A DNA stretch of 64,000 bases from Micromonospora parathelypteridis (GTDB taxonomy: Bacteria; Actinomycetota; Actinomycetes; Mycobacteriales; Micromonosporaceae): NCBI RefSeq assembly GCF_014201145.1, contig NZ_JACHDP010000001.1:2852001-2916000 (forward strand). Direction: 5' to 3'. This document shows, in pieces, positions 9,073 to 17,370 of the stretch (the first letter of the stretch is position 1; each line of letters opens with the position of its first letter). Both the position numbers and the translations under genes were made by a program. Below the pieces are notes generated by a model, which worked only from the letters and a program-made list of their open reading frames with translations, did not search any database and was not told the DNA's origin.

Positions 9073-9636
9073 TCAACTAGCCCGTGTGCCGCCACAAACT
9101 CGCCAACCATCGTCATCCTCGACGACGCTGAACGTCCAGTCCTCTCGCCGGCTGCTTCTGGGGACACCGTCGGCAGAGCCAGCAATGGTCAACGTCGTGC
9201 CAACGGATTCGCCGCCGCTAGACGGCGTGCGAGTCAGCGGGCCCCAGCTAACCCGCACGGTGACACCAAACTTCGACTCACGCTGCTCAGTCTCAACTCG
9301 AAGGTCTTGGACGGCCTGAAGGTCGGCGCCGCGCTTACAGGTGAAGAGGTCCGCTCTCGCGTCGTTGCGATCCACCAGGAACGCGCGGAGATAGTTGTCC
9401 ACCACCACGTCGGGTGCACTGCGATCCGGGGCGGCGGCGCGGTTGTACAGCACGAGGCCCGTGATGAGCCCGCCGAGGCAGAGCACGGCGAGCACCCCCG
9501 CGACAACCGTGAGCACCGTCCGCATGCGGCGGCGTGGCGGCTGCGGCTCCGGCGTCAGAGGGGCCGGCGGCAGCTGCTCGGACGGTGCCCGTTGGGCCGG
9601 TACGCGGGAGACCTGGGAACCGGCGGGGGGCTGCAC
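9073..9636 (-). CDS. Membrane-anchored protein with NTF2-like outside domain, unknown role
   Basis: A 187-residue protein. AGGAGG lies directly on an upstream GTG at 9645 but is correctly spaced for the GTG at 9636, so 9636 is preferred. It has a Pro-rich cytoplasmic N-terminus, one membrane helix near residues 40-62 (TVLTVVAGVLAVLCLGGLIT), then an outside domain with DVVVDNYLRAFLVDRNDARA and a terminal WTFSVVEDDDGWRVC. That layout resembles the NTF2/SnoaL-like domains of actinobacterial anchored proteins and is loosely like the VirB8 candidate at 6728. Two cysteines could form a disulfide. It converges on the operon to its left and diverges from the FtsK-like gene to its right. Confidence 0.7.
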   Translation of the reverse strand: MQPPAGSQVSRVPAQRAPSEQLPPAPLTPEPQPPRRRMRTVLTVVAGVLAVLCLGGLITGLVLYNRAAAPDRSAPDVVVDNYLRAFLVDRNDARADLFTCKRGADLQAVQDLRVETEQRESKFGVTVRVSWGPLTRTPSSGGESVGTTLTIAGSADGVPRSSRREDWTFSVVEDDDGWRVCGGTRAS

Positions 9637-9839
9637 TGATTCCACCTCCTGAAGTTATCGGCTGGACGGCTCGGAGCCAATGCCTCAGATCGAGCGGATC
9701 GTGACGGACCCCTCCCCACCGGTGAGATCCACGACATCACCGACGCACCGCCGTGGCACCTCCCGGAGGAGCAGCCTCGGCTGGGATACCGTTCTGCTCG
9801 GGGAAGGGTTGCCAACCTCGCGCAGAGGGGGTGGATGCG

Positions 9840-12392
9840 GTGGCCGGTCCGAAGGCACGCACGAACCGCGCCGCAGCCCTGCATCGCCGGGCGGCGGCGG
9901 TCGCGACAGCTGCCACCGCGATCCTGGACGAGACCCGACCTGCCCCGGCCGACCAGCGCCGCCAGTACGAGCTGGCCGACCGCCTGCGGGCGGTCGCGGC
10001 ACGGCTGGCCCCCGGCTGGTCCGGCGCCGCGTTGGACTCGCTCACCGTGGACTCTCCGGCGGGTGACGGCCCGCCGCCGTTCGTCCGGGTCGGCACGGCG
10101 GCACCGTTGGACGACGCCCGCTTTCCCGCGTTGGTGCCGCTGGTGGGCACTGGTCATCTGAGCGTGGACGCTGACGCCCGGGAGCCGCGGGTGGCGGGGT
10201 TGCTTCGAGCCGTACTCCTGCGGTTGCTGGGTGCGGCACCGGCGGGTGCCCTGCTGATCCGCGCGGTCGATGCCACGGGCGCCGCGCTGGCCCCGTTCGG
10301 GGCGCTCGCTGATGCTGGCCTGCTGCCGCCGCCGGCGGTGGACGTGGCGGGTCTGCGCGCGGTGCTGACCGAGGCGGAGCAGTGGGTCACGCCAGGGGCG
10401 AGTGGACGACGCCGCCACGATCGCACGCTGTTGCTGGTGGTCGCCGCGCTGCCGGAGTCGACTGGCCCGACCGATCTGGCGCGGATCGAGGCGCTGGCCG
10501 AGCAGGGGCCGACCGCAGGGCTGCACCTGGTGGTGGCCGGCTGGCCGCCCGCCGGCCCGTACGCGGCCCGGGCGCCGCTGCCGCACACGACGCCGCTGGC
10601 GCTGCGCAACGCGTACGCGTTGCTCGGTGATCCGCCGGGGGCGTCCCTCGCCAGCCCGGGCACGGATTCGCCGGGTGGGTTGAACTCGCCGGTCTTCGTC
10701 GAGTCGGATCCGCCGGCGGAGCTGGTCGACGCGGTTTGTCGGCGGCTCGCCGAGCAGGTGGAGGCCGGCTCGCGGTTGGCGTTGGCGGCTCTGCTGCCGC
10801 CGACTGGTGAGCGGCTGTGGGAGTCGGATTCGGCGGACGGGCTGACCACCACGGTCGGTGATGCCGGGGGCCGGTCGGTGCCGCTGGGCTTCACCGAGCT
10901 GACCCCGCACTGGCTGGTCAGTGGTCGGTCGGCGGGGGGTCGCGCGGCGTTCCTGACCACCGCGCTGCTCGGCCTGGCCGCCCGGTACGGCCCGGACGAC
11001 CTGGCGCTCTACCTGGTGGATCTCGGCGACGGTGAGTCGTTCGTGGAGTTCCTGCAGACCGAGCGGGACCGGTCGTGGATCCCGCAGGTGCGTGCGGCCG
11101 CGATGGCAGCCGACCGGGAGTACGTCCGGGATCTGCTCGACGAGTTGACGGCAGAGGTGCAGCGCCGGGCGGAGGCCGGGGCGCGGGCCGGCGGGCAACG
11201 CTTCGCGGAGTTGCGTCAGCACCAGCCGCTGCCCCGGATCGTCTGTGTGTTGGACAATGTGCCGCTGCTCTTCGCCGAGCGGGACCGCCTGGCCACTGAG
11301 GTGGCCGCTCAGTTGGACGCGCTGGCTCGGGCCGGGCGGGCGTACGGCGTGCACCTGGTGTTGGCGGGCGCGGGCGAGCTGGGGTTGAGTGCCCGCGCGG
11401 ATGCCGGTCATCGGGATTCGGTGCTGGGGCAGTTCCCGGTGCGGGTGGCGCTGCCGGGCGGCAGCCCGGTGCTGGAGCCGACGAACGACTCGGCTGCGGG
11501 CCTTCCGGTGGGCAGCGCGGTGGTGAACACCGCCGGCGGCCTCGGCGGCCCCCGGGGTGCGACCCGAGGTCACGAACGGCTGATCCGGCACCCCGACCCG
11601 CAGGACCACCCGACGGTGGTGGAGGAGCTGCGGCACGAGCTGTGGACGGCCCGGCCGGCCGGGTCGGCGCCGCCGGTGGTCTTCGCCGGGTACGCCCGCC
11701 CTCTGCTGGGCAACGATCCGCGGCACCGAGCCGCCTTGGCGGGGCAGGCGCACGGTCCGGCCGCCCTGCTGGGCCGCGCGGTGGGGGTGGCCCGATCGAC
11801 GGTCGCCGTACCGTTGGGGCCGGCGGCGGGCCGCAACCTGGCGGTGCTCGGGTCGGGTGCTGCGGCGGGTGGGCTGCTGGCGACGGCGGCCCGGAGCACC
11901 GCGGACCACCATGCGCCGGGCACCGCCCGCTTCCTGCTGGCGGCACCGGATCCGGGCGCCCGAGCGCTGGCGGAGGCGTTGACGGCCGAGTTGGCGACCC
12001 GGCATCCGGCCGAGATGGTGGACCTGCCGACGCTGCTCGCGGACGCCGCCGACGACCTGCCGACGTACCTGGTGGTCTTCGGGCTGGACCGGCCGGGCCC
12101 TCGGGAGCTGCCGGTGGACCGGCTGCGTGCGCTGCTGCGGGACGGACCACCGGCGGGTAGGCACCTGCTTGGTTGGTGGCGCGCGGTGCCGCCGTTCGCC
12201 GCGCTGCTGGAGCCCGAGGGCGAGGTCGACAAGCTGGCCGCCGTGGCCGTGCTGGACGTGCCGGTCGCGCAGCTCGCCGCGGTCTTCGGCCGGCCGATGG
12301 AGTGGCGGGCTCGCCCGGACCGGGCGGTGCTCTGGGACGGTCCGGACGAGCGGGGCACGGTCCTGGTGCCGTTCGCCGACGAGGCCGGGTGA
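9840..12392 (+). CDS. FtsK/EccC-like protein with degenerate nucleotide-binding motifs
   Basis: An 850-residue protein. The start is set at GTG 9840 because GAGGGGG at about 9825-9831 is spaced for it and overlaps the earlier in-frame GTG at 9831. The region around residues 355-500 follows the FtsK/EccC ATPase layout (LYLVDLGDGESFVEF, then a helical stretch, then IVCVLDNVPLLF). The P-loop reads SGRSAGGRAA at 361-370 without GKS/GKT, and the Walker B acidic pair is Asp472-Asn473. A second P-loop-like site at about 668-679 (AVLGSGAAAGG) also lacks the lysine. It is therefore probably a pseudo-ATPase that binds partners and does not hydrolyse ATP. The membrane protein that follows is likely its partner. 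Confidence 0.75.
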   Translation: MAGPKARTNRAAALHRRAAAVATAATAILDETRPAPADQRRQYELADRLRAVAARLAPGWSGAALDSLTVDSPAGDGPPPFVRVGTAAPLDDARFPALVPLVGTGHLSVDADAREPRVAGLLRAVLLRLLGAAPAGALLIRAVDATGAALAPFGALADAGLLPPPAVDVAGLRAVLTEAEQWVTPGASGRRRHDRTLLLVVAALPESTGPTDLARIEALAEQGPTAGLHLVVAGWPPAGPYAARAPLPHTTPLALRNAYALLGDPPGASLASPGTDSPGGLNSPVFVESDPPAELVDAVCRRLAEQVEAGSRLALAALLPPTGERLWESDSADGLTTTVGDAGGRSVPLGFTELTPHWLVSGRSAGGRAAFLTTALLGLAARYGPDDLALYLVDLGDGESFVEFLQTERDRSWIPQVRAAAMAADREYVRDLLDELTAEVQRRAEAGARAGGQRFAELRQHQPLPRIVCVLDNVPLLFAERDRLATEVAAQLDALARAGRAYGVHLVLAGAGELGLSARADAGHRDSVLGQFPVRVALPGGSPVLEPTNDSAAGLPVGSAVVNTAGGLGGPRGATRGHERLIRHPDPQDHPTVVEELRHELWTARPAGSAPPVVFAGYARPLLGNDPRHRAALAGQAHGPAALLGRAVGVARSTVAVPLGPAAGRNLAVLGSGAAAGGLLATAARSTADHHAPGTARFLLAAPDPGARALAEALTAELATRHPAEMVDLPTLLADAADDLPTYLVVFGLDRPGPRELPVDRLRALLRDGPPAGRHLLGWWRAVPPFAALLEPEGEVDKLAAVAVLDVPVAQLAAVFGRPMEWRARPDRAVLWDGPDERGTVLVPFADEAG

Positions 12393-12396
12393 TCTG

Positions 12397-13140
12397 GTGA
12401 CGCGGGCGGGGGGTGTCGAGATGGTTCCGAACGCGACGGTGACCGGGCCGGGTCGGCAGCGGGTCGCCGCGGCGAGCGAGGACACCACGGCAGCGGCGGT
12501 CGAGCCCAGCACGGCCTGGGCGGAGTACCTGGCCGCCGCCCGCCAGCTCGACGGGGTGCGCCGCGGCGCGGCTGCCGCCGCCGGCGAGCAGGCCCGGTCT
12601 GCGGAGGCTGCCCGGGAGGAGCTGACGGTGGTCCGGACCGGGCTGGCGAGCCAGCAGGAACGGCTGCGTGAGTTGGGCGTACCCGCGATTTCCCTGGTGC
12701 CGTCGCCGCCGGAGCTGACCGAGGCGTCCCGGTCGATGGCGGGCGGCCCGGCGGCCGTGCTGGCGGCGCTGCGGGCCGCGCGGGGCCGGGCCGAGGCGGC
12801 GGACGCGGCCCTGGCCGCGCGCCGCCGGTTCCGACCGGGGTCCTGGCCCGCGCGGGCGCGCAACCTCCTGGTGTACGGGCCGTTGGCGCTGCTGGTGCCG
12901 CTGATCCAGGTCGCGGTGTACGCGGCGACGGGGGTGGGGCCGGCCAGTGTGGCGGCACTGATCTGCGGGCTGCCGATGCCGGCGGTCGCGTTCGTCGCCG
13001 GGTGGGTGGGTGTTGGGCGGTTGTTCCGGGTCAGCCCGACTGAGCGGCTGGACCGCACGGTGCGTTTCGGCGCACTGGTGTGCCTGGTGCCGGCGGTGCT
13101 GGTCACGGCAGGCTTGCTGCTGGCCCTGCTCGCCGGCTGA
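12397..13140 (+). CDS. Coiled-coil membrane protein coupled to the FtsK-like gene
   Basis: A protein of up to 247 residues. The GTG at 12397 follows the previous stop by four bases; an ATG at 12421 behind a G-rich stretch is an equally possible start. An Ala/Glu/Arg-rich helical segment at about residues 45-150 should form a coiled coil. Three hydrophobic helices follow at about 157-180, 187-210 and 224-247, ending the protein inside the membrane. I do not recognise the family. Tight coupling to the degenerate FtsK-like protein suggests that the two form a membrane complex. Confidence 0.7.
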   Translation: MTRAGGVEMVPNATVTGPGRQRVAAASEDTTAAAVEPSTAWAEYLAAARQLDGVRRGAAAAAGEQARSAEAAREELTVVRTGLASQQERLRELGVPAISLVPSPPELTEASRSMAGGPAAVLAALRAARGRAEAADAALAARRRFRPGSWPARARNLLVYGPLALLVPLIQVAVYAATGVGPASVAALICGLPMPAVAFVAGWVGVGRLFRVSPTERLDRTVRFGALVCLVPAVLVTAGLLLALLAG

Positions 13141-13170
13141 TCCGCCCGACTGTTCCGGGGGGCCGGAACT

Positions 13171-13215
13171 GCAACGGCCGGCCGTCCCGCGAGGGGAGCC
13201 GGCCGGCCGTGGTGC
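13171..13215. terminator. Bidirectional terminator between convergent genes
   Basis: GCA plus ACGGCCGGC (13174-13182) pairs with GCCGGCCGT (13202-13210) plus TGC at 13213-13215. This is a 9-base perfect stem, extendable by three pairs, between the stops of the coiled-coil gene and folE. No T-tract is present, as is common in actinobacteria. Confidence 0.75.
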
Positions 13216-13224
13216 AGCGGGATG

Positions 13225-13842
13225 TCAGCGCGGGATGATCAGCGCCATCGCCTCGGAGCGGGACTTGGAGTCCGTCTGGAGGATGCCGCGTACCGCTGAG
13301 GTGATGGTCTTGGCACCGGACTTCTGGATGCCGCGCATCGCCATGCACATGTGCTCGCACTCCAGCACGACGACGACACCGCGCGGGGCGAGTTTGCTCA
13401 TCAGCAGGTCGGCAACCTGCGAGGTGAGCCGCTCCTGCACCTGAGGCCGGCGGGCGAAGACCTCGACCAGTCGGGCCAGCTTGGACAGGCCGGTGATCCG
13501 TCCGTCCGGGCCGGGGATGTACCCGATGTGCGCGACGCCACGGAACGGCAGCAGGTGGTGCTCACAGAGGCTCATCACGTCGATGTCCCGGACGATCACC
13601 AGCTCTTCGTGGTTGGCCTCGAAGGTGGTGCTGAGCACCTGCGCCGGGTCGACCCGCAGGCCGGCGAACAGCTCGGCGTACGCGCGGGCGACCCGGGCCG
13701 GGGTCTGCTGGAGCCCGTCGCGGTCCGGGTCCTCACCGACCGCGATCAGGATCTCGCGAACGGCCTTCTCGATCCGGCCCAGGTCGACCGCGTCCTCGAC
13801 CGGGCGGCCGGTCAGCTTGCCGCTGATCAGCCGGGCGGCCAC
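13225..13842 (-). CDS. folE: GTP cyclohydrolase I
   Basis: FolE converts GTP to 7,8-dihydroneopterin triphosphate, the first step of folate synthesis, in the cytosol. From GTG 13842 the protein has 205 residues with the zinc ligands Cys93 and His96 ([10 protein letters not shown]) and Cys166 ([11 protein letters not shown]), plus the family core [17 protein letters not shown]. The reading frame stays open for 29 more codons upstream and looks coding ([18 protein letters not shown] ... [10 protein letters not shown]). It contains no ATG, GTG or TTG, but a CTG at 13929 overlaps the ftsH stop as CTGA. The true start may therefore be that CTG, giving 234 residues. It is translationally close to ftsH. 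Confidence 0.95.
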   Translation of the reverse strand: MAARLISGKLTGRPVEDAVDLGRIEKAVREILIAVGEDPDRDGLQQTPARVARAYAELFAGLRVDPAQVLSTTFEANHEELVIVRDIDVMSLCEHHLLPFRGVAHIGYIPGPDGRITGLSKLARLVEVFARRPQVQERLTSQVADLLMSKLAPRGVVVVLECEHMCMAMRGIQKSGAKTITSAVRGILQTDSKSRSEAMALIIPR

Positions 13843-13925
13843 ATAGTCCAGCTCGTCGTCGCCGTCGGGCTCGGTCGCGGAGACGGCCAGCTCCCGGTGC
13901 GGGGAGCTGGCCGTCGGGTCGTTGC

Positions 13926-15941
13926 TCAGTGTGTGCCGTCCGAGTTGTTGGACGGCGCCCCGCCGACCGACGCCTGCGCGCCGTCCGCCTGGGCCTGCGC
14001 CTTGAGCTTGTCCTTCTCCGCAGGGGTGAGCACGGGCGGCTCGGTCGAGGGCTGACGCTTGCCGAAGCCGTTGTACGGCGCCAGCGGCGGGCGCTTGACC
14101 ACCCGGGAGCAGATCCGCGCCATGTCGGCGGTGGAGAGGGTTTCCTTCTCCATCAGCTCGAGCACGATGTTGTCCAGGACGTCCCGGTATTCCACCAGGA
14201 TCTCCCAGGCCTCGTCGTGCGCCAGCTCGACCAGTGCCCGCATCTCACCGTCGATCTCGGCGGCGACCGAGTCCGAGTAGTCCCGCTCGTGGCCCATGTT
14301 GCGGCCGAGGAACGGCTCGTCCCCGCTGGTGCCGTACTTGATCGCGCCGAGCTTGGAGCTCATGCCGTACTGCGTGATCATCGCGCGGGCCAGTTGGGTG
14401 GCCTTCTCGATGTCGTTGCCGGCACCGGTGGTGGGCTCGTGGAAGACCAGTTCCTCGGCGGCCCGGCCACCCAGCGCGTACGCCAGGGTGTCGATCATCT
14501 CGGCGCGGGTCTGGGTGTACTTGTCTTCGGTCGGGAGCACCAGGGTGTGGCCCAGGGAGCGGCCACGGGACAGGATCGTCACCTTGTGCACCGGCGCGGC
14601 GTGCGGCAGCGCCCAGGCGACCAGTGCGTGCCCACCCTCGTGGTACGCGGTGATCTTCTTTTCCTGGTCGCTCATCACCCGGGTCCGACGCTGCGGACCG
14701 GCGACCACCCGGTCGATCGACTCTTCCAGCGAGTCGTTGGTGATCGCCCGCTGGTCCTTGCGGGCGGTGAGCAGCGCGGACTCGTTGATCACGTTGGCCA
14801 GGTCGGCGCCGCTGAAGCCCGGGGTACGTCGCGCCACCGCGTCAAGGTCGACGTCGGGGGCGAACGGCTTGCCCTTGGCGTGCACCCGCAGGACGGCCTT
14901 GCGGCCCTCCATGTCGGGGGCGTCCACCGGGATCTGCCGGTCGAACCGGCCCGGGCGCAGCAGCGCCGGGTCGAGGATGTCCGGTCGGTTGGTGGCCGCG
15001 ATCAGGATGACCCCGCCCTTGGTGTCGAAGCCGTCCATCTCGACGAGCAGCTGGTTGAGCGTCTGCTCGCGCTCGTCGTGACCGCCGCCCATGCCGGCGC
15101 CGCGGTGCCGACCGACGGCGTCGATCTCGTCGACGAAGACGATCGCCGGGGCGTTCGTCTTGGCCTGCTCGAAGAGGTCGCGGACCCGGCTGGCGCCGAC
15201 ACCGACGAACATCTCCACGAAGTCGGAGCCGGAGATGGAGTAGAAGGGCACCCCGGCCTCGCCGGCGACCGCGCGGGCCAGCAGCGTCTTGCCGGTGCCG
15301 GGCGGGCCGAACAGCAGCACGCCCTTCGGGATCTTGGCACCCAGGGCCTGGTACTTCGCAGGGTTCTGCAGGAAGTCCTTGATCTCGTGCAGTTCCTCGA
15401 CGGCCTCCTCGGCACCCGCGACGTCCTCGAAGGTCGTCTTCGGCGTGTCCTTGGTGATCATCTTCGCCTTGGACTTGCCGAAGTTGAGCACCCGGGAGCC
15501 GCCACCCTGCATCTGCGACATGAAGAACAGCAGCAGGAGGACGAGCAACGCGATCGGCAGCAGGTTGACCAGCAGGCTCACCCAGATGCTGTCCGACGAG
15601 ACCTTGGCGTCGGCCGGGCCGGTGACCCGGTTGGCCGCCTTGGCGTCCAGCACCTCGTTCCAGATCTGGTCGCCAGCCTGGTACGGGAACTGAGCCTCGA
15701 TCTTGTTGGTCTCGGTCTTACCGAACTTGGTCTTCTGCGCCAGGTCCAGCTGGAGCGTCTGCTCCTTGTCCTGGAAGACCACCTTGTTGATCTTGGCGGT
15801 GTGGAGCTGATCGAGCGCAACGGAAGTGTCCACGCGGTGGTAGCTGGGACCAGCGGTGAACAGCTGACTGAGCACAACGGCGCCGAGGATGACCAGGATG
15901 ATCCAGACCACCGGTCGGCGGAAGAAACGCGTACGTTCCAT
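13926..15941 (-). CDS. ftsH: ATP-dependent zinc metalloprotease FtsH
   Basis: A 671-residue membrane protease that extracts and degrades membrane and unstable cytosolic proteins. The N-terminus has two membrane helices (about residues 12-30 and 115-140) around a small outside domain. The AAA domain carries GPPGTGKT (Lys218), [15 protein letters not shown] and the second region of homology [19 protein letters not shown]. The zinc site HEGGH is at 434-438, with the third ligand (Asp/Glu) in the downstream helical part. The C-terminal tail is disordered and rich in Gln and Ala. The length is normal for actinobacterial FtsH. It is first in the ftsH-folE order shared with M. tuberculosis. Confidence 0.97.
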   Translation of the reverse strand: MERTRFFRRPVVWIILVILGAVVLSQLFTAGPSYHRVDTSVALDQLHTAKINKVVFQDKEQTLQLDLAQKTKFGKTETNKIEAQFPYQAGDQIWNEVLDAKAANRVTGPADAKVSSDSIWVSLLVNLLPIALLVLLLLFFMSQMQGGGSRVLNFGKSKAKMITKDTPKTTFEDVAGAEEAVEELHEIKDFLQNPAKYQALGAKIPKGVLLFGPPGTGKTLLARAVAGEAGVPFYSISGSDFVEMFVGVGASRVRDLFEQAKTNAPAIVFVDEIDAVGRHRGAGMGGGHDEREQTLNQLLVEMDGFDTKGGVILIAATNRPDILDPALLRPGRFDRQIPVDAPDMEGRKAVLRVHAKGKPFAPDVDLDAVARRTPGFSGADLANVINESALLTARKDQRAITNDSLEESIDRVVAGPQRRTRVMSDQEKKITAYHEGGHALVAWALPHAAPVHKVTILSRGRSLGHTLVLPTEDKYTQTRAEMIDTLAYALGGRAAEELVFHEPTTGAGNDIEKATQLARAMITQYGMSSKLGAIKYGTSGDEPFLGRNMGHERDYSDSVAAEIDGEMRALVELAHDEAWEILVEYRDVLDNIVLELMEKETLSTADMARICSRVVKRPPLAPYNGFGKRQPSTEPPVLTPAEKDKLKAQAQADGAQASVGGAPSNNSDGTH

Positions 15942-16089
15942 ACTGTTGTCGAGCGCCGGAGCGCCCGCATCCTCCTGATCGACGTCCTGACCGTCTGATG
16001 GTGTCGCCGCGTGAGCGGCGGCCGGAGCCGCCGTGCGGGCCGGCCTCGACCCCGAAGCGCGAAAACTGCCGCGCCGCGGTCATTCGACG

Positions 16090-16102
16090 GTACACCGTGT
16101 AC
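16090..16102. promoter_or_regulatory. Perfect palindrome upstream of ftsH
   Basis: GTACAC-C-GTGTAC is a perfect 6-base inverted repeat about 150 bases upstream of the ftsH start. The arms and single-base centre suit a dimeric DNA-binding protein. It abuts the repeat element at 16103, so it could also be a part of that element. No regulator is assigned. Confidence 0.35.
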
Positions 16103-16133
16103 GCGAGGAGTGAGCTTGCGAGCCCCGCACTCG
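16103..16133. repeat. Intergenic repeat element, copy 1
   Basis: GCGAGGAGTGAGC followed by TTGCGAGCCCCGCACTCG. The same blocks occur at 42136-42173 with about six extra bases between them. Internally GAGTG (16108-16112) and CACTC (16128-16132) are inverted. Two copies in one window, both outside coding sequence, suggest a dispersed genomic family. I recall very similar strings in other Micromonospora genomes, but this was not checked. Confidence 0.6.
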
Positions 16134-16407
16134 GCACACCTTCGAGATCGACGGCACGCATCGTGGGCAGGCCCACCAGCCCCGCAACGAACGTACGGCG
16201 GGTCCGGGCAGAAACCGGCGTGGCGGAGAGTCCGGCCCGGCCACCTGAACGCCCGGTCACGCGGTCGAGGGGGTCGGGCGAGGAGTTACCTCCACGCCAC
16301 CGGGGTCCACGGTAGCCGCAACACCTGAGAGCGCGCTGAACGTCGGCTTGATGGATACCGATGCGAGTCGGCCTCGCGCCGCCACCGGGTCACCCCCGGT
16401 CCGGGCG

Positions 16408-16983
16408 TCAGGAGCGGGCGTAGACCTCGGGCTTGAGCACCCCGACGTAGGGCAGCTCCCGGTAGCGCTCACCGAAGTCCAGGCCGTAGCCGACCACGAA
16501 CTCGGTGGGGATGTCGAAGCCGACGTACTTCACTGCGACCGGCACCTTGACCGCGTCCGGCTTGCGGAACAGCGCGACGACCTCGACGCTCGCCGCCGAA
16601 CGCGACTCGAGGTAGCGCAGCAGCCAGGAGAGGGTGAGCCCGGAGTCGACGATGTCCTCGACGACCACCACGTGCCGACCGGCGATGTCCCGATCCAGGT
16701 CCTTGAGGATGCGGACCACCCCGGAGGAGGTGGTGCCCTGGCCGTAGGACGAGATGGCCATGAAGTCGAGCTCGGCCGGCGGGCCGTTGCGGCCCAGCGC
16801 CCGGGCGAAGTCCGCCATGAACATCACCGCACCCTTGAGTACGCATACCAGCAGCAGTCCGTCGCCCACGTGGGCGTAGTCGGCGGAGACCTGCTTGGCC
16901 AGTTCCGCCGTCTTCTCGCGGATCTGCGCCTCGGAGATGATCACGTGGTCGATGTCGGCGTCGTACCAGGAGCCGTCAGCCAT
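16408..16983 (-). CDS. hpt: Hypoxanthine phosphoribosyltransferase
   Basis: A 191-residue purine salvage enzyme that joins hypoxanthine or guanine to phosphoribosyl pyrophosphate in the cytosol. The phosphoribosyl-binding signature VVVVEDIVDSGLT lies at residues 105-117. The N-terminal LLVCVLKGAVMFMADF and the C-terminal VGYGLDFGERYRELPYVGVL are typical of the family. The start ATG at 16983 follows TAGGAG at good spacing. In M. tuberculosis hpt adjoins tilS; here the regulator at 17371 and a small membrane peptide lie between them. Confidence 0.96.
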   Translation of the reverse strand: MADGSWYDADIDHVIISEAQIREKTAELAKQVSADYAHVGDGLLLVCVLKGAVMFMADFARALGRNGPPAELDFMAISSYGQGTTSSGVVRILKDLDRDIAGRHVVVVEDIVDSGLTLSWLLRYLESRSAASVEVVALFRKPDAVKVPVAVKYVGFDIPTEFVVGYGLDFGERYRELPYVGVLKPEVYARS

Positions 16984-17082
16984 GCTCCTAGCCTGCCGTA
17001 CGTCGGATGGCCTCCGTCGGCGGGGCCGCACCTTTTGGCGCGGTCCCGCCAGGGATTTTCCGGGCAAATAATGCCAATCACA

Positions 17083-17220
17083 TCAGTTGGTGCGGGACCG
17101 CCAGCGGCGGCCGTCGTCGCTGGGCTTCCAGTCGGCCGAATCGTGACTGTCAGCGGTGAGGCCCGCCGCCGAGGCGGCGACGAGCAGGACGAGGAACACG
17201 AGGAAGAACAGGAACTCCAT
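17083..17220 (-). CDS. 45-residue membrane peptide
   Basis: A short frame from ATG 17218-17220 with one N-terminal hydrophobic helix (FLFFLVFLVLLVAASAAG, residues 3-20). A hydrophilic tail with two Trp residues follows (DWKPSDDGRRWRSRTN). The helix-then-charged-tail layout is that of a real small membrane protein, and codon third positions are mostly G or C as in its neighbours. No strong ribosome site is seen, which lowers confidence. It lies just upstream of hpt on the same strand and diverges from the GlxA-type regulator. The family is not recognised. Confidence 0.55.
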   Translation of the reverse strand: MEFLFFLVFLVLLVAASAAGLTADSHDSADWKPSDDGRRWRSRTN

Positions 17221-17308
17221 GGCGGCGCTCGCTTTCGCATGATTGCTGTCGGTTTCGCCGCCGGTGCGCACCGGACTGAAACCAGTTTGCGGCCACTCGC
17301 GTCCACCG

Positions 17309-17354
17309 GACAGTGGCAGGAATGCCATTGGGCATCGATTTACTGCCACCTGTC
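17309..17354. promoter_or_regulatory. Inverted repeats before the GlxA-type regulator
   Basis: GACAGTGGCAG (17309-17319) is mirrored, with one extra base, by CTGCCACCTGTC (17343-17354), ending 16 bases before the start of the regulator gene. A second small repeat, TGGCA-GGAA-TGCCA, lies at 17314-17327. The stretch TGGCAGGAAT differs at one position from the published AdpA consensus TGGCSNGWWY, and AdpA has the same two-domain layout as the downstream protein. Autoregulation is an inference. Confidence 0.45.
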
Positions 17355-17370
17355 GGGTTACCCTCGTCAC

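Larger units (their letters stand above)
15942..16407. other. Intergenic region between ftsH and hpt
   Basis: This 466-base region has open frames on both strands, but none has a plausible start, composition or family likeness. It contains the perfect palindrome at 16090-16102 and, right next to it, one copy of an intergenic repeat (16103-16133). Both are listed separately. The ftsH promoter is expected here, but no convincing -10/-35 pair was found. Confidence 0.5.

Noticed and set aside
9555..13106. A very long open frame on the minus strand, and similar ones at 1418-3769 and 43301-46318
   Set aside because: These lie opposite clear genes. They are low-complexity, Arg/Gly/Gln/His-rich translations caused by very high GC at third positions and match no family.
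232..13224. Attachment-site direct repeats at the edges of the type IV-like/FtsK-like block
   Set aside because: No matching direct repeats were seen near 231-300 and 13141-13225, and there is no tRNA target, so an integrated mobile element with visible ends is not supported.
15998..16315. Open frames of about 105 residues on the plus strand between ftsH and hpt
   Set aside because: Composition is Arg/Pro-rich without any domain, they have no ribosome site, and they run through the repeat element, so non-coding sequence is more likely.
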